Part shown: positions 28,386 through 35,352 of the stretch, one piece after another
Layout of the letters: each line of letters begins with the position of its first letter
Position numbering within the stretch: position 1 is the stretch's first letter
Source of the DNA: Parvimonas micra
GTDB lineage: Bacteria; Bacillota; Clostridia; Tissierellales; Peptoniphilaceae
Assembly (NCBI RefSeq): GCF_037482165.1
Contig: NZ_CP148048.1
Coordinates: forward strand, 310,001 to 374,000
Direction: 5' to 3'
DNA length: 64,000 bases
Notes under the pieces: generated by a model
Database searches by the model: none
Seen by the model: the letters and a program-made list of their open reading frames with translations, nothing else
Told to the model about the DNA's origin: nothing
Translations under genes and position numbers: made by a program

Positions 28386-29239
28386 TGGATATAAATTTTA
28401 AAAATGTAAGTTTTGTCTATGGAGAAAAAACTCCTTTTGAAAAACTTGCTTTAGATAATATAGATTTAACTATAAAAAAGGGAGAATTTGTTGGTATTAT
28501 AGGACATACAGGAAGTGGAAAATCAACATTAATTCAACATTTTAATGGAATTCTAAAGCCTACAAGTGGTGATGTTTTTATTGGGGATATGAACACTAAA
28601 GATAAGGAACTTGCTAAGAGTGGCTTAAGATATAAAATTGGATTAGTTTTTCAATATCCTGAATATCAACTTTTTGAAGAAACAATTGAAAAAGATATTG
28701 CTTTTGGACCTAAGAACATGGGACTTAGTGAAGGAGAAGTTACAGAGAGAGTAAAGGAAGCAATGGAGATTGTAGGACTTGATTATGAAGCTAAAAAGGA
28801 TAAATCTCCTTTTGAAATTTCTGGAGGTCAAAAAAGAAGGGTTGCGATAGCAGGAATTTTGGCTATGAAACCTGATATTTTAATTTTAGATGAACCTACG
28901 GCAGGACTTGACCCTAAGGGAAGGGACGAACTATTTTTTCAAATTAAAAGGCTTTATGAGAAGAATAATATTACAATAGTTTTGATTTCTCACAGCATGG
29001 AAGATGTTGCAAAACTAGTAAATAGAATTATTATAATGAAAAATGGACATATCCACTTAGACAAAAGTACAAAAGAAGCTTTTAGCGATGTAGACGATTT
29101 AAAAAAAGTTGGACTTAATGTTCCGCAAATTACGGAACTTATGGATATTTTAAGAAAAAAAGGACATCATTTTAGTAAAAATATTCTAACAGTTGATGAA
29201 GCTTTTAGCGAAATTAAAAGAGAATTGAGGAAAAATTAA
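28385..29239 (+). CDS. ecfA2: energy-coupling factor ATPase EcfA2
   Basis: Second ATPase of the ECF module, 284 residues. Walker A is GHTGSGKST, the Q-loop region FQYPEYQLFEETIEKDIAFGPKNMG, the signature ISGGQKRRVAIAG and Walker B ILILDEPTAGLD. It starts on the stop of ecfA1 and ends on the start of ecfT, so the three subunits are translated as a unit. S components (substrate-binding subunits) are not encoded nearby, which fits a group II module shared by several vitamins. Confidence 0.93.
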   Translation: MDINFKNVSFVYGEKTPFEKLALDNIDLTIKKGEFVGIIGHTGSGKSTLIQHFNGILKPTSGDVFIGDMNTKDKELAKSGLRYKIGLVFQYPEYQLFEETIEKDIAFGPKNMGLSEGEVTERVKEAMEIVGLDYEAKKDKSPFEISGGQKRRVAIAGILAMKPDILILDEPTAGLDPKGRDELFFQIKRLYEKNNITIVLISHSMEDVAKLVNRIIIMKNGHIHLDKSTKEAFSDVDDLKKVGLNVPQITELMDILRKKGHHFSKNILTVDEAFSEIKRELRKN

Positions 29240-30057
29240 TGGTAAAAAATATATCGATAGGTAGATTTTTTCCGGGAGATAGTATTGTTCACAGACTAGA
29301 TCCTAGACTTAAACTATATTTTATTTTTATGTTTATACTTTCCATATTTTTTATAAAAAGTTTTCTTGTTTTTATACCACTTGCAATTTTTTTGTTTTCA
29401 ATTATAAAAATTGCAAAATTACCGATTTTAATGGTTTTAAAGGGATTAAAAGGAATTTTTTATATTGTTTTATTTACGGTGATTTTGAATTTAATTTTAA
29501 CACCGGGAGAGGTCTTATTTAGAATATGGATTATAAATATAACTAAAGAAGGTATTAAACTAAGTGCATTTATGAGTGTTAGAATAACTCTTTTAGTTAT
29601 AGGTACAAGTCTTTTAACGCTAACAACAAGTCCTATTGTGCTTACCGATGCTTTGGAATATGTTATGAAACCTTTTGAAAAAATCAAGTTTCCTGCTCAT
29701 TCTGTAGCTATGATGATGACAATTGCTCTAAGATTTATCCCAACAATCTTGGATGAAATGGATAAAATTACTAAGGCTCAAACTGCAAGGGGTGCAGATT
29801 TTGAAACTGGAAGTATTATATCAAGAGCAAAAAGTTTGATTCCTTTACTTGTTCCACTTTTTGTAAATGCTCTAAAACGTGCAGATGAATTAGCTGTTGC
29901 AATGGAAGCTAGATGTTATAGAGGGGGAGAAGGAAGAACTAGAATGAATGTTCTAAAATATTCAAGAACGGATTATATAGTTATGGCCTTAGTAACAGTA
30001 TTTTTTGGACTTGTAATAGCATCAAGATATTTCTTGAATATTTGGATTTTTAATTAG
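29239..30057 (+). CDS. ecfT: energy-coupling factor transmembrane protein EcfT
   Basis: The scaffold membrane subunit that couples the EcfA ATPases to substrate-binding S proteins. The 272-residue protein starts SIGRFFPGDSIVHRLDPRLKL, the classical EcfT opening, and has several membrane helices. Two coupling-helix motifs with the A-R-G signature are visible (KAQTARGADFETG near 176-188 and AMEARCYRGGEGRT near 220-233). It overlaps ecfA2 by one base. rqcH follows after 17 bases. Confidence 0.93.
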   Translation: MVKNISIGRFFPGDSIVHRLDPRLKLYFIFMFILSIFFIKSFLVFIPLAIFLFSIIKIAKLPILMVLKGLKGIFYIVLFTVILNLILTPGEVLFRIWIINITKEGIKLSAFMSVRITLLVIGTSLLTLTTSPIVLTDALEYVMKPFEKIKFPAHSVAMMMTIALRFIPTILDEMDKITKAQTARGADFETGSIISRAKSLIPLLVPLFVNALKRADELAVAMEARCYRGGEGRTRMNVLKYSRTDYIVMALVTVFFGLVIASRYFLNIWIFN

Positions 30058-30074
30058 AAATAAAGGAAAGAAAA

Positions 30075-31808
30075 ATGAGTTTTGATGGAATTTTTACGAA
30101 AGCGGTTGTTGATGAAATATATACGCTTTTATTAAATGGAAAAATAAATAAAATAAATCAACCGGATAAAAATGAGATAAATTTACAGATTTACAACAAG
30201 GAGAATTATAAATTACTACTTTCTTGTGCAAATAATCTTTCAAGAATTCATTTGAGTGAAAAAAGCAAAAAAAATCCGATAACTGCATATAATTTTTGTA
30301 TGTTGTTGAGGAAACATTTAGTTGGAGGTACTATTAAAAATATATATCAACATAAAATGGATAGGGTTGTTTGCTTTGAAATTGAAAATTTAAATGAATT
30401 AAAAGAACTTAGTAAAAAACTTTTAATCATTGAAATTATGGGAAAACATTCAAATATAATTCTTGTTGATAAGGAGAGCAATAAAATTATTGATGCAATT
30501 AAGCATATTGACTCCAGACAAAGTAGTATAAGAGAGGTTTTTCCAAATAAGGATTACTTTTTTGTAAAAGACGAAAAAGAGAATATTTTAGATGAAAATT
30601 ATAAATTGCCTTCTGAAATTTTAAAAATTTCTGAACCTATTTCAATGAAAAAGTTCTTTTATTCAAATTATTTAGGATTTTCTCCAATAATTTCCTATGA
30701 GTTATTAAATAATTCAAATGTTGATTCGGATATAAATTCTGCAAATTTAAATTATGAAGATATTAAAAGGATTGACGAAAATTTTGTTAAAATAGTTGAA
30801 AATATTAAAGATAAAAACTATTATCCAATTTTTATTAAAGATGAAATGAATAACAATAAAGATTTTTATTGTTTTGACTTGAATTTGTATGAAAAAAAAG
30901 AAAATGTCGATAGTTTATCAAAATTAGTCGAAAATTTTTACCATAACAATTCTTTAAGAGATAGGATAAATCAAAAGGCATCAGGATTTAAAAAGATTTT
31001 AACTACAAAGTTAAATAGACTTACAAATAAATATATTGCAATGAATGATGAACTTTTGAATAATCAAAGTAAAGAAGATTTAAAGATTAATGCTGATTTA
31101 CTTTCTATAAATATCTATAAGATAGAAAAGGGAATGAAAAAAATATCTGTAGAGAATATTTATGATAATATGGAGGAGGTTGAAATTTCACTTGATGAAA
31201 AGAAATCTCCAAGAGAAAATATTGAAGCATATTACAAAAAATATAAAAAATTAAAAACTGCTGATGAAATAATAAAGGCTGAATTGCCAAAAATTGAAGA
31301 AGAAATGAAGTATATAAAACAAATTTTGGAAACTATTGAAATTATTACAGAATTAAATGAGCTTTCTGAAATTGAAGAAGAACTTATTTCTTTAGGATAT
31401 GTAAGGAAAAGCAAAAAAAATAAACAAAAACTTGAAAAGTCAAAACCTTATGTTTTTGAAACCGACTCTGGAGCATTGATTTATGTTGGAAAAAATAATT
31501 TACAAAATGAAAACTTAACATTAAAGTTTGCAAATAAAAATGATATATTTTTCCATGCTCAAGATGTACCTGGCAGTCATGTAATCTTAAGAGGAGCAAA
31601 CCTAACAGAAGATGACTATAAAATTGCTGGATTTTTAGCAGGATATTATAGTTATTTTAAAAATGAAGGATATGCAAATGTAGATTACACAGAAAAAAAA
31701 CATATCCGAAAAGCAAAGGGAACAGGACTTGGAATGGTGTATTACGATAATTACAAAACACTATTTATAGACTTTAAAGATAAATTGTATGATAAATATA
31801 AAAAATAG
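30075..31808 (+). CDS. rqcH: Rqc2 homologue RqcH (NFACT / fibronectin-binding-like protein)
   Basis: RqcH binds stalled 50S subunits with peptidyl-tRNA and adds C-terminal alanine tails, marking the products for degradation. The 577-residue protein has the NFACT-N domain with MSFDGIFTKAVVDEIYTLL and the DxR-type HIDSRQSSIREVFPN near residues 140-153. A coiled-coil middle part (about 290-430) follows, then the NFACT-R domain with DIFFHAQDVPGSHVILRG near 493-510. Older annotation calls it fibronectin-binding protein FbpA. It is probably co-transcribed with the ecf genes. Confidence 0.93.
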   Translation: MSFDGIFTKAVVDEIYTLLLNGKINKINQPDKNEINLQIYNKENYKLLLSCANNLSRIHLSEKSKKNPITAYNFCMLLRKHLVGGTIKNIYQHKMDRVVCFEIENLNELKELSKKLLIIEIMGKHSNIILVDKESNKIIDAIKHIDSRQSSIREVFPNKDYFFVKDEKENILDENYKLPSEILKISEPISMKKFFYSNYLGFSPIISYELLNNSNVDSDINSANLNYEDIKRIDENFVKIVENIKDKNYYPIFIKDEMNNNKDFYCFDLNLYEKKENVDSLSKLVENFYHNNSLRDRINQKASGFKKILTTKLNRLTNKYIAMNDELLNNQSKEDLKINADLLSINIYKIEKGMKKISVENIYDNMEEVEISLDEKKSPRENIEAYYKKYKKLKTADEIIKAELPKIEEEMKYIKQILETIEIITELNELSEIEEELISLGYVRKSKKNKQKLEKSKPYVFETDSGALIYVGKNNLQNENLTLKFANKNDIFFHAQDVPGSHVILRGANLTEDDYKIAGFLAGYYSYFKNEGYANVDYTEKKHIRKAKGTGLGMVYYDNYKTLFIDFKDKLYDKYKK

Positions 31809-31835
31809 AATGGTAAAAAACCATTCTATTTTTTG
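31804..31835. terminator. bidirectional terminator between rqcH and the tusA-like gene
   Basis: Stem AATAGAATGG/CCATTCTATT with a seven-base loop, T-rich at both outer sides. The rqcH stop codon lies in the stem. It also sits five bases after the tusA-like stop on the minus strand. Confidence 0.9.
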
Positions 31836-31840
31836 TTTTT

Positions 31841-32065
31841 CTATTTTTTTAAAACTATTACCCAACCTTCTCTGTCAAGTTTATCAAAAGATAAAATTTC
31901 ATGATTATGTTCTTGACAATATAAAGGTAAAGTTCCAACAGCTTCTGGACATGTAAATTCCAATTCAATAATTTGCCCAACCTGAGCATCACCTAAAGCT
32001 TTTTTAAGCTCTATAAGTGGAAGAGGTCAATCAAGTCCATGTGTATTTACTTTTATTACGTCCAT
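31841..32065 (-). CDS. TusA-like sulfur/selenium carrier with in-frame UGA (probable selenoprotein)
   Basis: Reading through one UGA (32027-32029) gives a complete 74-residue TusA/SirA/YedF-type carrier that opens MDVIKVNTHGLD, continues U-PLPLIELKKALGDAQVGQ and ends WVIVLKK. In TusA proteins the residue at the UGA is the catalytic Cys of the CPxP motif that carries persulfide, so selenocysteine is the natural reading. A good AAAGGAG precedes the ATG, which lies one base after the stop of the membrane-protein gene. A hairpin follows the UGA (see 31990-32019). The short frame before the UGA is only 12 codons, so gene callers miss the gene. A nonsense mutation is the alternative, but every other part of the frame is intact. 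Confidence 0.8.
31990..32019 (-). promoter_or_regulatory. candidate SECIS hairpin of the tusA-like gene
   Basis: Seven bases after the UGA, CACUUA pairs with UAGGUG and, after a two-base bulge, GAGCUU pairs with AAGCUU around an AAAA loop. That is twelve pairs with two G-U, and the loop starts 22 bases after the UGA, within the range of bacterial SECIS elements. The loop lacks the usual early G, which weakens the call. Confidence 0.5.
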
Positions 32066-32066
32066 C

Positions 32067-33119
32067 TTAACTCCTTTGTTTTGTAACTAAAAATATTCTT
32101 GCACTTATCCAAATTCCTATCATTAAAAATACAAATGCAAACCAGCCTTTCATAGATAATTGAGCAGTGAAAACAAAGCCGTTTGAAATGATACAACCTT
32201 GTCCCCAAATAGCTCCAAGTGCCATTAATGCACTACCTATGATTGTATATATTATTGTTTTTTTATTAGGCATAATGATTGAAAATTCTTTACTAATAAA
32301 AGATGTAAAGAAAGAGCCGAGTATAATTCCTAAAACAAACATACTTCCCCAGCCAAGACCTTGGCCATCGACACCTCATCCTATGCCTGCAGTTTCAATT
32401 GGACAAATTTTATCTGCCCAAGTTAAAATTGGAGTTGAAATCCCAAAACTACCAACACGTCCTGTAAGGCTACTAAAATAGAAAGCTAATCCCATTAAAA
32501 GTCCTATTAAGATAACAGTAAGTTCTTTTGACCACATTTTTTCACAAAATACATGGCGAAGACCTGTATATCTACTAGGTAACTTAAATTTTAATTTATG
32601 TGATTTATAATGTCTGAACATTAGGAAGTATAATACTAAAACTATAATTGCACATAATATAATTGGTGAAAAAGGTAATTTATCTAAAAATTCATCCGGC
32701 AAAGTCAAAGTTCCATTTTCAAGAGAAGTGGAAAGTGGCTTTAAAGGTCCTTTTACAGCAATATATGATGTTATTGTGAAAGTTACAAGAGAAATTAATC
32801 CTATAATTCTTCCATCACCGCTTTTTATAAGAGTACTTGTTAAACAACCATTGCACATAATTGCACCAAAGCCGAATATAAAGCTACCAAGTGCGATTCC
32901 AATTACTGGAAAATCAACAAAATATGTCATAGGAACAAGATTAAAATAACGTAGTATATGATAAATCAAAGCATTTGTAAAAATAATAGCTAAGAGTAAA
33001 ACTAGGTTATAATATCTCTTTTCAAGATAGATATCACGAATAGTTCCTGTTGGACAAAATCTTGATCTCTTTAATAAAAAGCCAAAAAGAAAACCAAAAA
33101 GTAATCCTGTATAAATCAT
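32067..33119 (-). CDS. YeeE/YedE-family membrane transporter with in-frame UGA (probable selenoprotein)
   Basis: Two frames that look separate (33119-32376, 247 codons; then 32342-32067) are one frame divided by a single UGA at 32376-32378. Joined, they make a 350-residue protein with about nine to ten helices. It has the family Cys-bearing segments RSRFCPTG near residue 22, GAIMCNGCLTS near 88-96 and IWGQGCIISNG in the C-terminal half. The UGA lies in AGIG-U-GVDGQGLGWGS. YeeE (TsuA) imports thiosulfate, and YedE members are tied to selenium metabolism. It is coupled to a TusA-like partner, as in tsuA-tsuB. Sec is likely, though Trp or a nonsense mutation at this position is not excluded. Confidence 0.8.
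32351..32366 (-). promoter_or_regulatory. candidate SECIS hairpin of the yedE-like gene
   Basis: GGCCAA pairs with UUGGCU (one G-U) around the loop GGUC. The loop begins 16 bases after the UGA. The GGUC apical loop is the one I know from the E. coli fdhF SECIS, where SelB contacts it. Position, stem and loop all fit a bacterial SECIS. Confidence 0.7.
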
Positions 33120-33152
33120 ATTATCCTCCTTTTTTAAATGATATCAAATACA

Positions 33153-33181
33153 ATTTTAACAAAAAATTGCTAAAAGGTCAA
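33153..33181 (-). promoter_or_regulatory. promoter of the yedE-tusA-like operon
   Basis: On the minus strand TTGACC (33181 to 33176), 17 bases, TAAAAT (33158 to 33153) preceded by TGT. A strong AAAGGAGGATAAT ribosome site precedes the yedE ATG. Confidence 0.78.
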
Positions 33182-33393
33182 TTAATTTTACTTATGGATG
33201 TATCGATTTATTGTAAGAAATTAAAACATAATTTTGAACTTATTTTATGACAAAATAAATATATTATATTGATTTAAAACCTATAAAAATTTTTTCCAAA
33301 AATTAATAATAATTTCAACAAAATTGAGTTTATATAGATTAAGTTATAAAATTTATTTCATCAATTTGTAGTAAAATTCAAATTTAAACACAC

Positions 33394-33417
33394 AAAAAGG
33401 AGCATTAAGCTCCTTTT
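33394..33417 (-). terminator. terminator downstream of the lipoprotein gene
   Basis: Stem AAAAGGAGC/GCTCCTTTT with a five-base loop, ending in five T on the minus strand, 36 bases after the stop of the minus-strand lipoprotein gene. Confidence 0.8.
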
Positions 33418-33452
33418 ATAAGTATATTTTATTTAAAAATCAATATCAAATA

Positions 33453-33963
33453 TTATTTCATTTCGTTCTTAGTTACTTGTCCACCTTTTACTTCAAGAAT
33501 AACATTATCTTTGATTGGTGCTTTTACTATTACAGTTATTTCTCCTCCAACTTTTTTTGAAATTTCAACTGCAGGGTCAAGAACGTATTTTTTCCAGTTT
33601 TCACGATCTTTATCAGTAACTTTTCCATCTTTTAGATTTTCAAGTGCACCATTAATATCTGTTGCTGCCGGATTATCAAGCTTAATTCTAATTGTTTTCT
33701 TATCACTTTCATATATAGCTTTACCAAAATCTTTTATAGTTTTATTGAAATCATCAAGATATTTTTCAACACTTCTTTTTGATTGCATTTCAACTAGTTC
33801 TGCTTCTGCCTTTTTAACTCTTTCTTGTAGTTCTTTGTTTTCTTTTTCTAACTCTGAAATTCTTTCTTTAGCTCCATTTTCTACCTGTTTTGCTGTGTCA
33901 TTCTTTCCAGAACAACTAACTAACATAATGCTCATTAATAGCATTGCTACAATTTTTTTTCAT
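33453..33963 (-). CDS. coiled-coil lipoprotein, frameshifted at a poly-A tract next to the start
   Basis: The gene has a good ribosome site (AAAGGAG) and ATG at 33963, but eight A follow the ATG and put the reading frame out. With seven A, as in the paralogue at 34626, the protein opens MKKIVAMLLMSIMLVSCSGKN, a normal lipoprotein signal. As it stands only internal starts (33944) are in frame. The mature part has a coiled coil (RISELEKENKELQERVKKAE) and a C-terminal domain of about 100 residues shared with the paralogue (GGEITVIVKAPI). I do not recognise the family. The tract is a candidate phase-variable switch; sequencing error is the other explanation. Confidence 0.75.
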
Positions 33964-34071
33964 ATAAATTCTCCTTTTTTGTTTTTGTAAATATAAAATT
34001 TACCTAGCTCTATTATAGTCTTATATAAAATAAAAATCAAATTGATAAAAAATATATTTAATATTTTGATA

Positions 34072-34626
34072 TTACTTCATTATATCCTTAATCACTTTTC
34101 CAGCTTTTACTTCAACTATAGTTTTACTTTTATCTGTTGGCTGTAGAATTTTTACGGTAATTTCTTCACTAATATTCTTTGAAATTGTCAATGCAGTTCC
34201 TGTAACTTCTCTTTCCCATAAATCTCTAATGTTCTCATTAGCTTTGCCAGCATTTTTAGAATCAATCATTCCTGATACATCAGAAGCAGCTTGTTCAACT
34301 AATTCAATATTAACTGTATTAGTTTTTTCATCTAATGTAGCCTTGACAAAATGTTTATTGGAATCATTAAACTCTTGTAAATACTTATTAATTTTTGCAA
34401 TAGATTCATTGTTAAGAGTATTCTTTTCAGAATTTTTTATTTTTTCTTTTAACTCTTTATTTTCTTTTTCCAGAGAATCATTTTTTTCTTGTAACTCATT
34501 GTTTTTCTTTTCTAAAGAGTCTTTTTGTTCTTGCAATTCTTTAATCGTATTATTATCTTCATTATTTTTACCAGAACAACTAACTAACATAATACTTATT
34601 AATAGCATAGTAACAATTTTTTTCAT
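34072..34626 (-). CDS. coiled-coil lipoprotein
   Basis: A 184-residue lipoprotein precursor with signal MKKIVTMLLISIMLVSCSGKN (Cys near residue 18). Heptad repeats cover about 25-75 (KKNNELQEKNDSLEKENKEL). The C-terminal domain has SKNISEEITVKILQPTDKSKTIVEVKAGK. It is a tandem paralogue of the gene at 33453, here with seven A after the ATG and an intact frame. The two share layout and N-terminus, so one arose by duplication. The function is unknown; coiled-coil lipoproteins can be adhesins or envelope spacers. Confidence 0.82.
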   Translation of the reverse strand: MKKIVTMLLISIMLVSCSGKNNEDNNTIKELQEQKDSLEKKNNELQEKNDSLEKENKELKEKIKNSEKNTLNNESIAKINKYLQEFNDSNKHFVKATLDEKTNTVNIELVEQAASDVSGMIDSKNAGKANENIRDLWEREVTGTALTISKNISEEITVKILQPTDKSKTIVEVKAGKVIKDIMK

Positions 34627-34665
34627 AATAAAATCTCCCTAAATTTTTTATAAATTATTATAATT

Positions 34666-34884
34666 CTATTTTTTTTCTTTTCTATATCCTGCATTAATAG
34701 CTTCTTGTTCGCTATGAAATATAACTAAATTTTTGCTTGAAATTTTATTATAATATGGTAAATTTTAGATTTTTTATTTGTATATATTTCTATTGATTCA
34801 CTGGCTTCTTTTTTACTTAGAATCACAACCCATAAAAATAATAGCAGTTAATAATGCTAAAAAGTGTTTATTTCTTGTTTTCAC
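34666..34884 (-). pseudogene. decayed small lipoprotein gene
   Basis: Minus-strand reading gives MKTRNKHFLALLTAIIFMGC (GTG start) with a lipobox, then a stop after DSK. Shifted frames continue with KKEASESIEIYTNKKSKIYH and then ISSKNLVIFHSEQEAINAGYRKEKK before a stop. The last piece has the F-x-S-x-x-x-A-x-x-x-GYR pattern of Ada-like metal-binding domains. At least two frameshifts break it, so I call it a pseudogene. It lies just upstream of the two lipoprotein genes on the same strand. Confidence 0.5.
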
Positions 34885-35352
34885 AATAATTTCTACTGAA
34901 AAAATATTTTATATTAAAATATTTTCCATTTTTATAGTTTTAATTTTCATATTAAAATAATATCATTTGATATATATATATATAATTATTAATTGTCAAT
35001 ATAAGTAAATAATTGATGAATAGCTAAAGAAATATAACAAAAAAACTCTTATTTAATTCATTTTATACGCTTGTTTTATAATGGTTTTTATTTTTGGGAA
35101 ATTTTTGAGTATTCTAATAGTTGTATGAAATTATAATTTTTGCAAAAAATCTTTTTTAACAAATTTTGTGATTATAAGATATATTTTACTATTATTTTTA
35201 TGTTATAATACAATTGTATGAAAATTATTTTTTATTTATGCAGTCTTTTTTTGTAATTTGGCATTATAAAATCAAATCTTAAAATTTGATAAAAGTTGTA
35301 TTTTTTTTGTGTCCAAGATTTTAGGTGCAGTAATATTTAAGAAATTTTTGTT
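34885..35352. other. A+T-rich gene-free stretch
   Basis: No supported gene. It contains a TATATATATATATA run near 34968-34982 and, at 35150-35300, a degraded copy of the promoter and first codons of the gene at 37477. Short frames here have no ribosome sites. Confidence 0.6.
35189..35224 (+). repeat. direct repeat, copy 1 (degraded promoter copy)
   Basis: Thirty-six bases beginning CTATTATTTTTATGTTATAA match 37414-37449 with two mismatches. Weaker similarity continues on both sides, including AAAATTTGATAAA near 35281. In copy 2 this segment is the promoter of a small gene; here the gene has been lost. Confidence 0.75.

Noticed and set aside
32167-32949. Plus-strand frames opposite the yedE-like gene
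   Set aside because: Shadows of the minus-strand gene without ribosome sites.
31841-33119. Alternative genetic code (UGA as Trp or Gly) to explain the UGA codons
   Set aside because: UGA is a normal stop at prfB (58506-58508) and at the gene ending 37821, prfB itself is regulated by UGA, and Trp codons elsewhere are UGG.
33511-34642. Plus-strand frames opposite the two lipoprotein genes
   Set aside because: Ser/Phe-rich antisense shadows of coiled-coil codons.
34778-34960. Plus-strand 60-codon hydrophobic frame
   Set aside because: It is antisense to the decayed lipoprotein gene, which has a recognisable signal and motif; no ribosome site precedes it.
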